Origin: Alphaproteobacteria bacterium CG1_02_46_17 | Lineage (GTDB): Bacteria; Pseudomonadota; Alphaproteobacteria; Micavibrionales; Micavibrionaceae | Direction of reading: 5' to 3' | DNA: 56,506 nt | Assembly: GCA_001871905.1 (NCBI GenBank) | Contig: MNUG01000012.1 | Span: 3,888 to 60,393 of the forward strand | In this document: positions 25,595 through 33,946 of the stretch, in pieces | How the letters are laid out: each line of letters starts with the position of its first letter | Position numbering within the stretch: the first letter of the stretch is position 1 | Notes under the pieces: generated by a model | What the model saw: only the letters and a program-made list of their open reading frames with translations | Told to the model about the DNA's origin: nothing | The model's database searches: none | Made by a program: the position numbers and the translations under genes

Positions 25595-26095
25595 ATGATT
25601 GAGGCAGCCACTGCCGTAACGTCGAATGCACAGCTTCTCCGCGCCGTAGCGGAGCAGACGGCTACGACTCAGTCTTTTGCAGCTAACCCAACCCGGGTTC
25701 AGGCGGCAGCGATTGCTGCGCCCTATCTCAGCCCTCATGTTGATTTGAACGGGGGCTCCAGTAAGCCGATCTTTATTGTACGTGATTTGGAGACCGGAGC
25801 TCATATCCGTCAGTTTCCAACTGAAGGGCAGATCAAGGCCTATCAGCGTGCAAAAGAAGTGCAGGGACGTGCTCAGGCGCAAGCAGCAAGCACAGTCGAT
25901 TATAGCGCACAGCAGAAACAGGCCGAAGTTGTAGAAAACAGCGTTGAGTTTCGTGAGTCCCGCAAGGAAGTGAAAGTTGCTCAGCAGCAATCAGTACCGG
26001 GCGGTTCCGGTCAGTCAGCAGATGTTTCGGTATCAACGACGGCGACCGCTCAATCTCAGCCCCAATCGGGAACTTCTTTGGATACGCAGGTATAG
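25595..26095 (+). CDS. FlaG-like flagellar protein
   Basis: 166 residues, SD AAGGGAAG before the ATG. The centre (about residues 55-90, PIFIVRDLETGAHIRQFPTE) resembles the FlaG motif with an ETG turn and R-x-[FI]-P. FlaG proteins affect filament length. N- and C-terminal thirds are low-complexity, Ala/Gln/Ser/Thr-rich. No signal peptide, consistent with flagellar export if it is exported. It is transcribed divergently from fliF and ends in an intrinsic terminator. The family call rests on one motif. Confidence 0.6.
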   Translation: MIEAATAVTSNAQLLRAVAEQTATTQSFAANPTRVQAAAIAAPYLSPHVDLNGGSSKPIFIVRDLETGAHIRQFPTEGQIKAYQRAKEVQGRAQAQAASTVDYSAQQKQAEVVENSVEFRESRKEVKVAQQQSVPGGSGQSADVSVSTTATAQSQPQSGTSLDTQV

Positions 26096-26130
26096 CGTTG
26101 CAAAGTTTTCCAACTGCTGAAAAGTAAATC

Positions 26131-26158
26131 AGGCCGTCAAGATGACGGCCTTTTTGTT
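26131..26158 (+). terminator. Intrinsic terminator after the FlaG-like gene
   Basis: AGGCCGTCA (26131-26139) / TGACGGCCT (26143-26151) with a 3-nt loop, then TTTTG TTT. It lies between convergent genes; on the minus strand the T-run is poor, so it mainly serves the plus-strand gene. Confidence 0.9.
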
Positions 26159-26188
26159 TGTTTATTTGCAGTTATATTTGAGGTTATA

Positions 26189-26590
26189 TCAGGTTGGAAT
26201 AACTGCTCCGCTGGCCTCTAGAAGTTCTTCTTCGTGGGCAATCAAATCCCGTGCCTCTCTTAACGACTTGTAATATTGCCCCTGAACAATATTGGCATTG
26301 ATTCGGGCAAAAAAGATCGCGGTGCTGGGAATTGCGGATTGAATCATCTTGAGCAATTCGAAATATTTGGGGTGGTACTCTCTCGGACTGCGCGCCAGAT
26401 ACATACACTGAATTAAGAAATAGACTTTTCTGCAAGGTGTTGTTGCCTCCTCCTCTTGCATAACATCTTTTTCACGCAAGATAGGTGTGTCGCCTGAAAT
26501 ATGCAGACGTGTCCGCTGCTTGTCATTGGTCAGAACGGCAGAGCCGATTAAAATTTTTTCTTCTGGTTTAAGGTCGATTATCAAGGCCAT
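26189..26590 (-). CDS. flbT: Flagellin mRNA regulator FlbT
   Basis: 133 residues. FlbT binds flagellin mRNA leader and lowers its stability or translation until the hook is complete in Caulobacter and relatives. Family features are LKPEEKILIGSAVLTND near the N-terminus, RLHISGDTPILREKDVM and KVYFLIQCMYLA, and the conserved ARDLIAHEEELL end. The usual partner flaF is absent here; instead a flagellin-like gene lies directly upstream, 35 bp away. Confidence 0.9.
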   Translation of the reverse strand: MALIIDLKPEEKILIGSAVLTNDKQRTRLHISGDTPILREKDVMQEEEATTPCRKVYFLIQCMYLARSPREYHPKYFELLKMIQSAIPSTAIFFARINANIVQGQYYKSLREARDLIAHEEELLEASGAVIPT

Positions 26591-26625
26591 AATATTAAAC
26601 TTTCATATAAGGTAAGGTCTGTAAC

Positions 26626-27414
26626 CTATTGAATTTTGAAACTATTAAGAAGGGCTGACTGCCCATCTCCGGCAAGGGGCTCATCATCAAGAAAAAGGGA
26701 TTGTTCCAGCAGTTCCTTGATGGATATTTTTTCATCAAAGCTCTCTAGCGCATCTGAATTCAAAAAGTCTTGAGCCTGTGAAAGAAATGACAGGGCGATC
26801 TCGCAAAATTCCCGACGGGTTTTAATCGTTATAATATCGGATGAAATCATATTGCGAAGTGTGACCGCCAGATCAATGGCGTTAGCCACATCGATCCGCG
26901 AATTCTGGATCGTGTGGAGCGATGAAAAGTCCGGTTTCCTGAAATTCAAATGTTCGGACTGAAGATTGATTCCCTGCGTGGTCAGGGTTGAATGCCCCAG
27001 ATGGTCAAACTTGATGACAAGGGATGCTCCGGTTAACAAATGAGCGCAATCTTCTGATGTTTCTTTGATGCGCGTATCCAGTTTGATCAGTGTCTTGAGA
27101 AAGAAGTCTTCGGTTTCCTTGATCTTGTCGCTATATCTTTCCACTCCGTTCTCTTCCTGAGCCAGATTTCGCGCCCTCACGGTCAGTCCGCCTGCTTCTT
27201 CCAGATATTCAATAACGGTTTGGGTTGCAGAAAAGGCTACCTCAAGCGTTTCGAGACTTTCTTCGAACCCTTGCAAAACCTGTAAAAAATCACGACGAGA
27301 GTCTTTGATCAAAGAGAGAATCACAACGCCAGCCTGAGAGGGGGAGTACCCTCCCTGTGCGATTTTGGACAAGGTGCGATTCAGAGATGATGAGGTAAAA
27401 ATACTTGATTCCAT
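26626..27414 (-). CDS. Flagellin-like protein (diverged)
   Basis: 262 residues from the ATG at 27414, which follows AAAGGAGG at 12 nt; an upstream frame extends to 27450 but would start ahead of the SD. The N-terminal helix pattern SLNRTLSKIAQGGYSPSQAG and the later ATQTVIEYLEEAGGLTVRARNLAQEENG resemble the flagellin N-terminal D0/D1 region, and IDLAVTLRNMISSDIITIKTR with LSFLSQAQDFLN recalls the C-terminal D1/D0 helices. The conserved flagellin Arg/Asn core is not intact. Its position next to flbT fits a filament or junction subunit. It may also be an unrelated helical flagellar protein. Confidence 0.55.
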   Translation of the reverse strand: MESSIFTSSSLNRTLSKIAQGGYSPSQAGVVILSLIKDSRRDFLQVLQGFEESLETLEVAFSATQTVIEYLEEAGGLTVRARNLAQEENGVERYSDKIKETEDFFLKTLIKLDTRIKETSEDCAHLLTGASLVIKFDHLGHSTLTTQGINLQSEHLNFRKPDFSSLHTIQNSRIDVANAIDLAVTLRNMISSDIITIKTRREFCEIALSFLSQAQDFLNSDALESFDEKISIKELLEQSLFLDDEPLAGDGQSALLNSFKIQ

Positions 27415-27554
27415 GATACTGCTAGTCCTCCTTTCTGGGGGCATCGGCAAACCGGACGCAAATCCTCGCGTCTAGAACAATATCCTAACAATATAACTGT
27501 AAAGCCCAAACGTTAATAGCCCCTTAACAAAGGGAGGGGAGGTAAAGAGGGGTG

Positions 27555-27580
27555 TATGCGGCGTAACAAGATGCCGCATA
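27555..27580. terminator. Hairpin between fliK and the flagellin-like gene
   Basis: TATGCGGC (27555-27562) / GCCGCATA (27573-27580), an 8-bp perfect inverted repeat with a 10-nt loop. It has no T-run on either strand, so it could stabilise an mRNA end or partly terminate the fliK transcript rather than act as a classical terminator. Confidence 0.4.
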
Positions 27581-27608
27581 AGAGGAAAGTAGGTGGCGTT
27601 TTATGGCT

Positions 27609-29348
27609 CTATGCCAGAATATTATAGCGGACAGAGCCGGTTTCTTCGTCAATATGAACGCCCAGAGTGGTATCGATCGGGACAGACATATCCCCCCCAA
27701 GTCCCGTATCCACGCCATTAACCCCAATCTGGAATCTGCTGGAAGACGAGGAACCATTCTGGCGGTCATCCTGCTGAGCCATGGCTTGCTGGAAAGCACT
27801 ACCGTCATTGGACATATCAAAACTCAAAGTCGACTCATCTGTTTTGATCCCCGCAGACTCAAGCGCATGGCGAAGACTGTGTGAATCGCGTTTGAGCAAA
27901 TCCAGCGTATCCTTACTTTCCGCCAGAACATGGATTTTCATGTTTTCGCCCTTTTCAAGGCTAAGCTGGATTTGTACGCGCCCCAATTCCGGCGGATCAA
28001 GCTCAAGACTTAATTGTTGACTCTTCACCTCACCCTTTTGCGTATAATTCACCAGCATCGCATTGGCAACCGATTGGCTGGCAGGGTGCGGGGCGGTCGC
28101 CGCAGGGTTGTTGAGTACCGGATTGGCCAAGGGAGATTGCCCGTTCAGTGTGGACAGGGCTTGCAGGGATGCATCCGCTTTTATTAGAGCCTGATTGGTG
28201 GAAGGGCTATCCGCCGCCATAAAGCGTGCGGCCGCACCTTGGTCATTTCGTGACGTGTCGGGTGTCCCCGAAATGGTATTGGCTGGAGAAGACAAAGGTT
28301 TGTCTGTAGAAGAGGATTGAGCCTCGGCAGTTTTTTGAGCAATTTCGAATGGTTTGGCACCACTCGTAGAATCTTTTATTGCAAATGGACTCGCTGTGTT
28401 TGCTGCCGCCGCATTTTGTGTTGGGGAAGATGACACTCCTTGATTAGCTGCAGTTGACGTTCCTGCATTTGTTCCGCTTGTGGCATCAGGTAATATGCCG
28501 GACGCCGACAGAAGAAGATCTCCTTCCGGTGTGGTCTGGGGCGAATTTATCAGAGGGGTCTGGGCTATAATATTAGCAAAGAACAGAAAGTTGGCGATCT
28601 CTTCGCTTAAAGTCGGATCTATCGAAGTATCTGCACTGTTTTGTACGGGGCTACTTTCTGTGTCGGTTGTTGTGACCAAGGAAGCCTGTGTGCTCGCAGT
28701 GTCAGGAACAAGCGACACCAGAATAACCTGCAAACCGGTACTCTGTTCGTTATCAAGAGCATCGGCAGATTCCGTACTGATAGGGGTGTTATTGGTATTT
28801 GCGTTATTCTGAAGATTGGAGAGGGCTTTCGAAATATTTTTAGCCAAATCTTCCATATTGGCTGGTGTAACTTGCGCCGCGACCAGCAAGACATTGGCAT
28901 TTTGCAAGATATCGGAATGCGAGCTAACCAGATTTGAAAATTCATCCAGTGACAAGGTGGTTACTGCACCGGAATCCACTATATCGGAATTTGGAAGAGC
29001 AGGAGTCCCTTGAGTTAATGCCACCAAAATATTCTGTGAAAAAACGGGAGCTTGATTTTTTTTTGCATCAGTTCCCGAACCGGACGCTGTACTGTTTTCA
29101 ATTTGCGCCAGAAAATCCTGTAAGCTTCCATTCTCGGGAGACAGGAGCAGGAGCTGGGCTTTTGACCCATCTTGCAAAGAGACTTCCTGTTTAGCGAGCG
29201 GACTAGACTGGGCATTGCTGTGAAGCATGGCAAAGATACTGGCAAACGGATTGGCCAAAGAAGTACTTCCTCCAAGCCCTGATCCTGTGGTGCTTTGAGC
29301 TCCCGCAGTACTGGCGTTATTGGATATGGTTACAATGGATGCTGTCAT
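27609..29348 (-). CDS. fliK: Flagellar hook-length control protein FliK
   Basis: 579 residues, an exported ruler protein that sets hook length and switches export specificity. The N-terminal two thirds are low-complexity, rich in Ser, Ala, Thr, Asn and Gln. The C-terminal domain (about 430-520) is typical: QQLSLELDPPELGRVQIQLSLEKG (the LxPxxLGxV motif) and MKIHVLAESKDTLDLLKRD. No signal peptide, as expected for a flagellar export substrate. Located downstream of the flgN-like gene in the flgI transcription direction. A second FliK-like protein is at 50559. Confidence 0.9.
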   Translation of the reverse strand: MTASIVTISNNASTAGAQSTTGSGLGGSTSLANPFASIFAMLHSNAQSSPLAKQEVSLQDGSKAQLLLLSPENGSLQDFLAQIENSTASGSGTDAKKNQAPVFSQNILVALTQGTPALPNSDIVDSGAVTTLSLDEFSNLVSSHSDILQNANVLLVAAQVTPANMEDLAKNISKALSNLQNNANTNNTPISTESADALDNEQSTGLQVILVSLVPDTASTQASLVTTTDTESSPVQNSADTSIDPTLSEEIANFLFFANIIAQTPLINSPQTTPEGDLLLSASGILPDATSGTNAGTSTAANQGVSSSPTQNAAAANTASPFAIKDSTSGAKPFEIAQKTAEAQSSSTDKPLSSPANTISGTPDTSRNDQGAAARFMAADSPSTNQALIKADASLQALSTLNGQSPLANPVLNNPAATAPHPASQSVANAMLVNYTQKGEVKSQQLSLELDPPELGRVQIQLSLEKGENMKIHVLAESKDTLDLLKRDSHSLRHALESAGIKTDESTLSFDMSNDGSAFQQAMAQQDDRQNGSSSSSRFQIGVNGVDTGLGGDMSVPIDTTLGVHIDEETGSVRYNILA

Positions 29349-29407
29349 GTTTTTGTCCTCGGTATAAAATATAAAGAAAACGCAGTATTGGTGTTTTCTC
29401 GAGTGTA

Positions 29408-29908
29408 CTAAATAGCTTCATTAATCGCCGTTGCTACGGGCCTATGGCTATGTGAGTCATAGGATTTACCGCTGCGACCATATCCTTTTTTCCCCTGTTG
29501 ATTGACAACCAGACGTGCAGCCTTTAACAAGCGATCTTGAATCCGTTGCATACTCTTGGAACGCGATTCACAGGCGCGTTTGGATTGACTGGCAAGTTCA
29601 GACAATGTTGCATGAGTAGAGATCAATCGTTGTTTGAGAATATAGCTGGCCTTAGAAACAGCTTCTTTTCGTTGAGCGATTTCAGCTACACCCAATTCAC
29701 ATTCACGGATCAATTTCAATTTCTCTGGTTGAACAAATTGGAATTTTGCCATATCGCCAACCGATAAAACATCAAGTTCCTGAGCGTAGATCAGGATAAG
29801 TTTTTCCATTTTTTCAAGAACACGATTGAGAAGTTTTTCTGTCGCATCTGCCGATTGTTGTGCAGCCATAGACAATTCTTCTTTGGGAAGTGCGGCGGAA
29901 TTTTTCAT
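29408..29908 (-). CDS. FlgN-like export chaperone
   Basis: 166 residues, nearly all helical: an amphipathic helix pair about 15-135 with LNRVLEKMEKLILIYAQELDVLSVGDMAKF, then a basic, disordered C-terminus with KGYGRSGK and VATAINEAI. Length, helical layout and location directly after flgJ match FlgN, the chaperone for hook-filament junction proteins FlgK and FlgL. The call depends on context as much as sequence. It starts 1 bp before the flgJ stop region, so the genes are coupled. Confidence 0.6.
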   Translation of the reverse strand: MKNSAALPKEELSMAAQQSADATEKLLNRVLEKMEKLILIYAQELDVLSVGDMAKFQFVQPEKLKLIRECELGVAEIAQRKEAVSKASYILKQRLISTHATLSELASQSKRACESRSKSMQRIQDRLLKAARLVVNQQGKKGYGRSGKSYDSHSHRPVATAINEAI

Positions 29909-29909
29909 G

Positions 29910-30290
29910 TTACTCTCCTGTTGTTGTGATTGTGGTTGCAGCTGCGGTTGGCATTTGTTGTGAACGTTCCTGTGATTTCAAAAGTTCGCCCTGAACGGCA
30001 CTGGCAATTCCGATGCCGCCTTGGTTTGATATGATCTTGCCGTATTCCTGAACCAGAAGGCCTCGAAAAACCTCTTCGCCCTTTCCACCACCGAATGTTT
30101 CATCAACACCGATTGTTTCGAACATGGGCTTGATCATTTCCGATACAAAGACGGCTTCAAAATCTTTGGCGGCCTGAGCCGTGCGATCTTGTTTCAGGTT
30201 ATCAGCCGATTTTTTTACCGCATCAATCGAGACCTGACCCTTTGCGGCCTGGAGTAAATCCTGTGTTGCGGTTACGCCGAGATTGGACAT
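29910..30290 (-). CDS. flgJ: Rod-binding protein FlgJ (rod domain only)
   Basis: 126 residues. Only the rod-binding domain is present: QAAKDFEAVFVSEMIKPMFETI, GGGKGEEVFRGLLVQEYGKIIS and GIGIASAVQGELL. The C-terminal muramidase domain of enterobacterial FlgJ is missing, as usual in alphaproteobacteria, so another enzyme must cut peptidoglycan; the transglycosylase at 14160-15524 is a candidate. Located between flgI and the flgN-like gene. Confidence 0.92.
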   Translation of the reverse strand: MSNLGVTATQDLLQAAKGQVSIDAVKKSADNLKQDRTAQAAKDFEAVFVSEMIKPMFETIGVDETFGGGKGEEVFRGLLVQEYGKIISNQGGIGIASAVQGELLKSQERSQQMPTAAATTITTTGE

Positions 30291-30310
30291 TTCAAATGCT
30301 CCTGTATCAA

Positions 30311-31462
30311 CTACATTGTCTCTATTTCAGCCTGCAAAGCGCCTGCGGCTTTGATAGCTTGAAGAATGGTAATGATATCGCGTGGCCCAACGCCGAGTTT
30401 ATTGAGGCCAGTCACAAGGTCTTGCAAGGTGACACCACTCTCGAGAATAGCCAGCTTGGCATCTTCACCTTGATTGACTGTAATATCCGAGCGGGGAACC
30501 ACGGTGGTTTCTCCATTTTCAGAGAATGGGTTCGGTTGGGAAACCTGTGGAGTCTCACTGACTTTGATGGTAAGGCTGCCTTGGGCAATCGCCACGGTAC
30601 TCACGCGGACTTCGGCTCCCATCACAATGGTTCCTGAGTTTTCATCAATTACAACGCGAGCCACTTGATCGGGCTGAACAGGCAACTGTTCGATATCGGT
30701 AATCAGATCAACCATAGTTCCCGGATAATCGGTTGCGCGCTTCAAAGTCACTGTGGCATCATTACTGGCATAGGCAAGTTCTGCCGAAGAATATCCATTA
30801 ATTGCCTGTGCAATCCGGCGTGCGGTTGTGAAATCAGGATTTTTCAAAGCCAGACGTACTTCGGCCAGATCATTCAGATTGAATTTGATCTCGCGTTCAA
30901 CAATCGCACCATCGACAATACGACCGCGAGTAGGGGTGTTCTGGGTCACTGTCTGGGCATCACCGGACGCCGAGAAGCCGGAAATGGCAACAGGGCCTTG
31001 CGAGACGGCATAGACTTCGCCATCAGCTCCCATCAATGGGGTAACCAGCAACGTCCCGCCTTGAAGATTTTTGGCATCGCCAAGAGTCGAAACAGTCACA
31101 TCAATGCGTGACCCCTGGGTCTGGAAAGGAGGCATGGTGGAAGTCACCATAACAGCGGCAACGTTCCCAGTGTTCAGATTTTCACCTTTCACGTTAACGC
31201 CCAGACGTTCGAGCATGGCAATCAATGATTGCTGGGTAAAAGGAGAGTTGTTGAGTTTGTCACCTGTTCCGTTCAAACCGACAACCAGACCATAACCAAT
31301 CAGAACGTTGTCACGGACACCTTCGATATTGACGATATCCTTGATACGCGCTGTAGCGGCGTGCGCTTGTGTCGAGATGCCAACAAAAAATATTGCGGCA
31401 AGCCACAGACAGGAAAGTAAAACGGTTAATCTTTTAAACATCATCAATTTGCCTGTTGTCAT
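30311..31462 (-). CDS. flgI: Flagellar P-ring protein FlgI
   Basis: About 383 residues. The P-ring surrounds the rod in the peptidoglycan layer. A signal peptide ends near QAHA-ATARIKDI. Family blocks are present: GYGLVVGLNGTGD, QSLIAMLERLGVNV, QGGTLLVTPLMGADGEVYAVSQGP and the C-terminal TLQDLVTGLNKLGVGPRDIITILQAIK. Several starts are possible (GTG 31471, ATG 31462, ATG 31444/31441); 31462 follows GGGTGG. A sigma-54-type promoter is at 31541-31557. Confidence 0.95.
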   Translation of the reverse strand: MTTGKLMMFKRLTVLLSCLWLAAIFFVGISTQAHAATARIKDIVNIEGVRDNVLIGYGLVVGLNGTGDKLNNSPFTQQSLIAMLERLGVNVKGENLNTGNVAAVMVTSTMPPFQTQGSRIDVTVSTLGDAKNLQGGTLLVTPLMGADGEVYAVSQGPVAISGFSASGDAQTVTQNTPTRGRIVDGAIVEREIKFNLNDLAEVRLALKNPDFTTARRIAQAINGYSSAELAYASNDATVTLKRATDYPGTMVDLITDIEQLPVQPDQVARVVIDENSGTIVMGAEVRVSTVAIAQGSLTIKVSETPQVSQPNPFSENGETTVVPRSDITVNQGEDAKLAILESGVTLQDLVTGLNKLGVGPRDIITILQAIKAAGALQAEIETM

Positions 31463-31540
31463 TGTAACCACCCGTTATTGTTGTTCTCTCGTTCTTCAGT
31501 TTGAACTTATAATCATCCGATAGAGTGTTATGCGAGAATC

Positions 31541-31557
31541 GTGCCAACTTGAAAACA
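31541..31557 (-). promoter_or_regulatory. Sigma-54 (-24/-12) promoter of flgI
   Basis: On the minus strand TTGGCACGATTCTCGCA: GG at -24, ten bases, GC at -12, with the full TGGCACG half. Start of transcription near 31530, about 68 nt before the flgI ATG. FlbD is the probable activator. Confidence 0.85.
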
Positions 31558-31626
31558 TTGTAAATCAAGGAGATAGAGGGCAGGTGGTCTAGGCAAAACT
31601 TGCCGGATGAACCAAGGGATTTTTTT

Positions 31627-31635
31627 TGGTATAAT
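31627..31635 (+). promoter_or_regulatory. Extended -10 promoter of fliX
   Basis: TGGTATAAT: a perfect TATAAT with the TG extension, 31 bp upstream of the fliX ATG, preceded by a run of T. No good -35 is seen at 16-18 bp. The upstream inverted repeat GGCAA-AAC-TTGCC (about 31593-31605) may be a regulator site. Confidence 0.6.
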
Positions 31636-31665
31636 GAATGAGTAAGGTATTAATGGAGAAAAACG

Positions 31666-32115
31666 ATGAAAATTGAAGGCCCGAACAAGGCCGGCAAGGC
31701 CTCTTCCACCAATAAGACATCTAAGTCCGGAGCATCAGGCTCTAAGGCTTTTAGTGGGTTGCTGAGTGCCGATGAAGCAGAAGCTCCGGCGCATACCGCT
31801 GCAGCAGGGGCGATTGCGGGAATTGATGCGCTGTTGATGGCGCAAGAGTCAGAAGACCCCACAGAGCGCGAATCCAGAAAACGTATGAAAGAGCGGGCGG
31901 ACGATCTGCTGGGCGAATTGGATAAAATAAAAATTGGCATGTTGACCGGAACGTTATCGGTCGGGAATATGATTGATATCGCCGACGTTGTGGCCTCCCA
32001 CAGGGAACGTTTAAAAGACCCGATGTTGTCCAGCCTACTGGACGAGATTGATCTGCGGGCTCAGATCGAGATTGCCAAGATGCAGATGGCTCTGGACGCC
32101 TCCGTGGCGCTTTAG
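31666..32115 (+). CDS. fliX: Flagellar assembly regulator FliX
   Basis: 149 residues. FliX couples early flagellar assembly to FlbD activity in Caulobacter and is restricted to alphaproteobacteria. The N-terminus is Ser/Lys-rich and flexible (1-25), followed by FSGLLSADEAE, LLGELDKIKIGMLTGTLS and the characteristic C-terminal LLDEIDLRAQIEIAKMQMAL. It is divergent from flgI with its own promoter, and its product would act on the FlbD encoded 12 kb away. Confidence 0.87.
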   Translation: MKIEGPNKAGKASSTNKTSKSGASGSKAFSGLLSADEAEAPAHTAAAGAIAGIDALLMAQESEDPTERESRKRMKERADDLLGELDKIKIGMLTGTLSVGNMIDIADVVASHRERLKDPMLSSLLDEIDLRAQIEIAKMQMALDASVAL

Positions 32116-32243
32116 GGAAAATCAAATGGGCAAATCTACATATTTATCCCAATATTCACTGAATAATGTTTCATATATGTGCCATATATGTGGATGTATC
32201 TGAAACATACGTCCTTCCTATCTTGATATTTTTATCTATATTG

Positions 32244-32256
32244 CCTAGATTCTAGG
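32244..32256. promoter_or_regulatory. Palindrome upstream of dksA
   Basis: CCTAGA-T-TCTAGG, a perfect 13-bp palindrome 44 bp before the dksA ATG. About 70 bp further upstream CATATATGTG occurs twice, 11 bp apart, flanked by GTTTCA ... TGAAAC. These look like protein-binding sites for dksA control; no regulator is identified. Confidence 0.4.
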
Positions 32257-32299
32257 TCAATTTTTAACATCATATTGCCGTATAAAAAGGTATTTTGGT

Positions 32300-32731
32300 A
32301 TGTCTAAAGCAAGTATCGTTATTGTTCCCACGAATTATAAACCGTCAGACGACGAAGAATTCATGAATCCGGTCATGAAGGAGTATTTTCGTCAGAAATT
32401 GATCTCATGGCGCGAGGAACTCCTTCGTGAATCAGAAGATACGATCCATAATACATTGCAAAGTACCGAATTGCAGAAACCCGATATCGCTGACCGTGCG
32501 TCTGCCGAAACCGATCATGCTCTGGAACTCAGAACCCGTGACCGCGAACGCAAGTTAATCTCTAAAATCAATGAAGCCTTGTTGCGCGTTGATGATGATT
32601 CATACGGGTATTGCGAAGAAACTGGTGAGCCAATCACCGTGGGCAGGCTAGACGCCCGTCCGATTGCAACACTTTCGCTGGAAGCGCAGGAACGCCACGA
32701 ACGGATGGAACGCACCCACCGCGACGAGTAG
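32300..32731 (+). CDS. dksA: RNA polymerase-binding transcription factor DksA
   Basis: 143 residues. DksA inserts into the secondary channel of RNA polymerase and with ppGpp adjusts rRNA, stress and flagellar genes. The coiled-coil tip DRASAETDHALELRTRDRERKL is present at about 58-80. The zinc-finger region reads YGYCEETGEPITVGRLDARPIATLS with one cysteine instead of four, the usual alphaproteobacterial form that does not bind zinc by that motif. Own 184-bp upstream region with palindromes. Confidence 0.92.
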   Translation: MSKASIVIVPTNYKPSDDEEFMNPVMKEYFRQKLISWREELLRESEDTIHNTLQSTELQKPDIADRASAETDHALELRTRDRERKLISKINEALLRVDDDSYGYCEETGEPITVGRLDARPIATLSLEAQERHERMERTHRDE

Positions 32732-32758
32732 GACGGATTATTTTCTGTTTTTTATGAT

Positions 32759-33775
32759 TTAAGCGCCTAGAAGCTCTTGTTCTTCGGATTTGTTTATTGT
32801 GACGCTTGATAGCCGTGCGAACGTATCCGCTCTTCTCTTCCACATGATGAGAGCAACCGTGATGACATTCCATGCCAAGCCGACGCCAGAAACAAAGCAA
32901 AACAAAGGGTCGTGAAGATTTGTGATTCCATACATCAAGGAAATCAACGACCCACCAAGCCACATAAACCAAGCACTTAAAGACATAGAACGTGATTCTT
33001 CAGCGCTGGATTTATAAAGCTTCGCCACTTGCGGGAAATAGGCAATGCTATTTGCAATGGGTAGAAAAGAATAGGCAAGACATTTGTCCACACGGAACGC
33101 CGGCCCTTGATCTTCGAAATTTTGGCTTTTGAACACCCCGAACTTGACATTCGGAGCAAGCTTCAAGAATGCAATCGAGGCATGTCCCTGAAGGAGGGAC
33201 GTTCCATCATGAATCCATGTATCTTTGAAATCGAGTTTTCCGCCTGCAGAACCTCCGACAAACAGACAAGGAAAACGATCGGCAGAATACAGAGCATCAA
33301 GAAAGAAAGACTCGGAAGCGCTTAATCCATCAAATAGAATATAGGCCAGCGTATCTCGATAATCGATTGGCAAGGAAACGCGGGTCGCCATAATATTTCT
33401 TCGTATTTCCGCAACACGCTGTGTCATGTCTTTTTCGACAACGCCTTGTTTCAGGTCTTCACACGCCAAAGGAATGGAAACAATCTCAACATCCTGAATG
33501 ACCTCGGGACTCATCATCTGTAAGACAACATTGTCCCATGTCTCCGGCGTATCACAATATAAGGTGTCATTATCGCTGCACAATTCTCCAGATGTACTGC
33601 ACAACATGAATTTTGCATCTGGAAAGGCGTATTTCAGCTCTTTGACAACATCTCGGACCTCGATATGAGGGGAAACATACCCTGTAATAAACGAAGGCGA
33701 AAAGGGAGAATCGACCAACATGGCGGCAAGATTTTCAATTTTTGACTTTATGGTATGAACTTGCTTGGGTTCCAT
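32759..33775 (-). CDS. FIST sensor domain fused to a PQ-loop membrane domain
   Basis: 338 residues. Residues about 25-215 read as a FIST N-terminal domain (AFPDAKFMLCSTSGEL, YILFDGLSASESFFLDAL, FVGGSAGG, ASIAFLKLAPNVKFGVFKS), a ligand-sensing module. The normal FIST C-terminal domain is absent. Instead residues 230-315 form three membrane helices (about 235-252, 267-285, 290-311) with AYFPQVAKLYKS and SLSAWFMWLGGSLISLMYGI, the signature of a single PQ-loop (SemiSWEET-type) repeat with Pro248-Gln249. One uninterrupted frame. It lies between dksA and flgH, transcribed toward dksA. Function unknown; a sensor with a membrane or transport half is likely. Confidence 0.75.
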   Translation of the reverse strand: MEPKQVHTIKSKIENLAAMLVDSPFSPSFITGYVSPHIEVRDVVKELKYAFPDAKFMLCSTSGELCSDNDTLYCDTPETWDNVVLQMMSPEVIQDVEIVSIPLACEDLKQGVVEKDMTQRVAEIRRNIMATRVSLPIDYRDTLAYILFDGLSASESFFLDALYSADRFPCLFVGGSAGGKLDFKDTWIHDGTSLLQGHASIAFLKLAPNVKFGVFKSQNFEDQGPAFRVDKCLAYSFLPIANSIAYFPQVAKLYKSSAEESRSMSLSAWFMWLGGSLISLMYGITNLHDPLFCFVSGVGLAWNVITVALIMWKRRADTFARLSSVTINKSEEQELLGA

Positions 33776-33862
33776 GGGAAGGCCGCCTTTAATATATGAA
33801 GAGCCGAAACGCAGTCAGATTTGGAAAGTGTTAGGGGACTATAGAGTACTTCCATAGTTAAA

Positions 33863-33895
33863 AAAACAAAAAAAGGCGGCAGCACGAAGCTGCCG
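33863..33895 (-). terminator. Intrinsic terminator after flgH
   Basis: On the minus strand CGGCAGC / GCTGCCG (33895-33889 and 33883-33877) with a 5-nt loop, then CC and seven T. It closes the flgF-flgG-flgA-flgH unit. Confidence 0.9.
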
Positions 33896-33946
33896 ATAGT
33901 AGTTTGGGTGGGTAAGGGTAAACTTAAAAAAACATAAACCGTAAAA

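Noticed and set aside
32634-32715. DksA zinc finger with missing cysteines as a damaged gene
   Set aside because: The single-cysteine form is usual in alphaproteobacteria, so it is not a defect.
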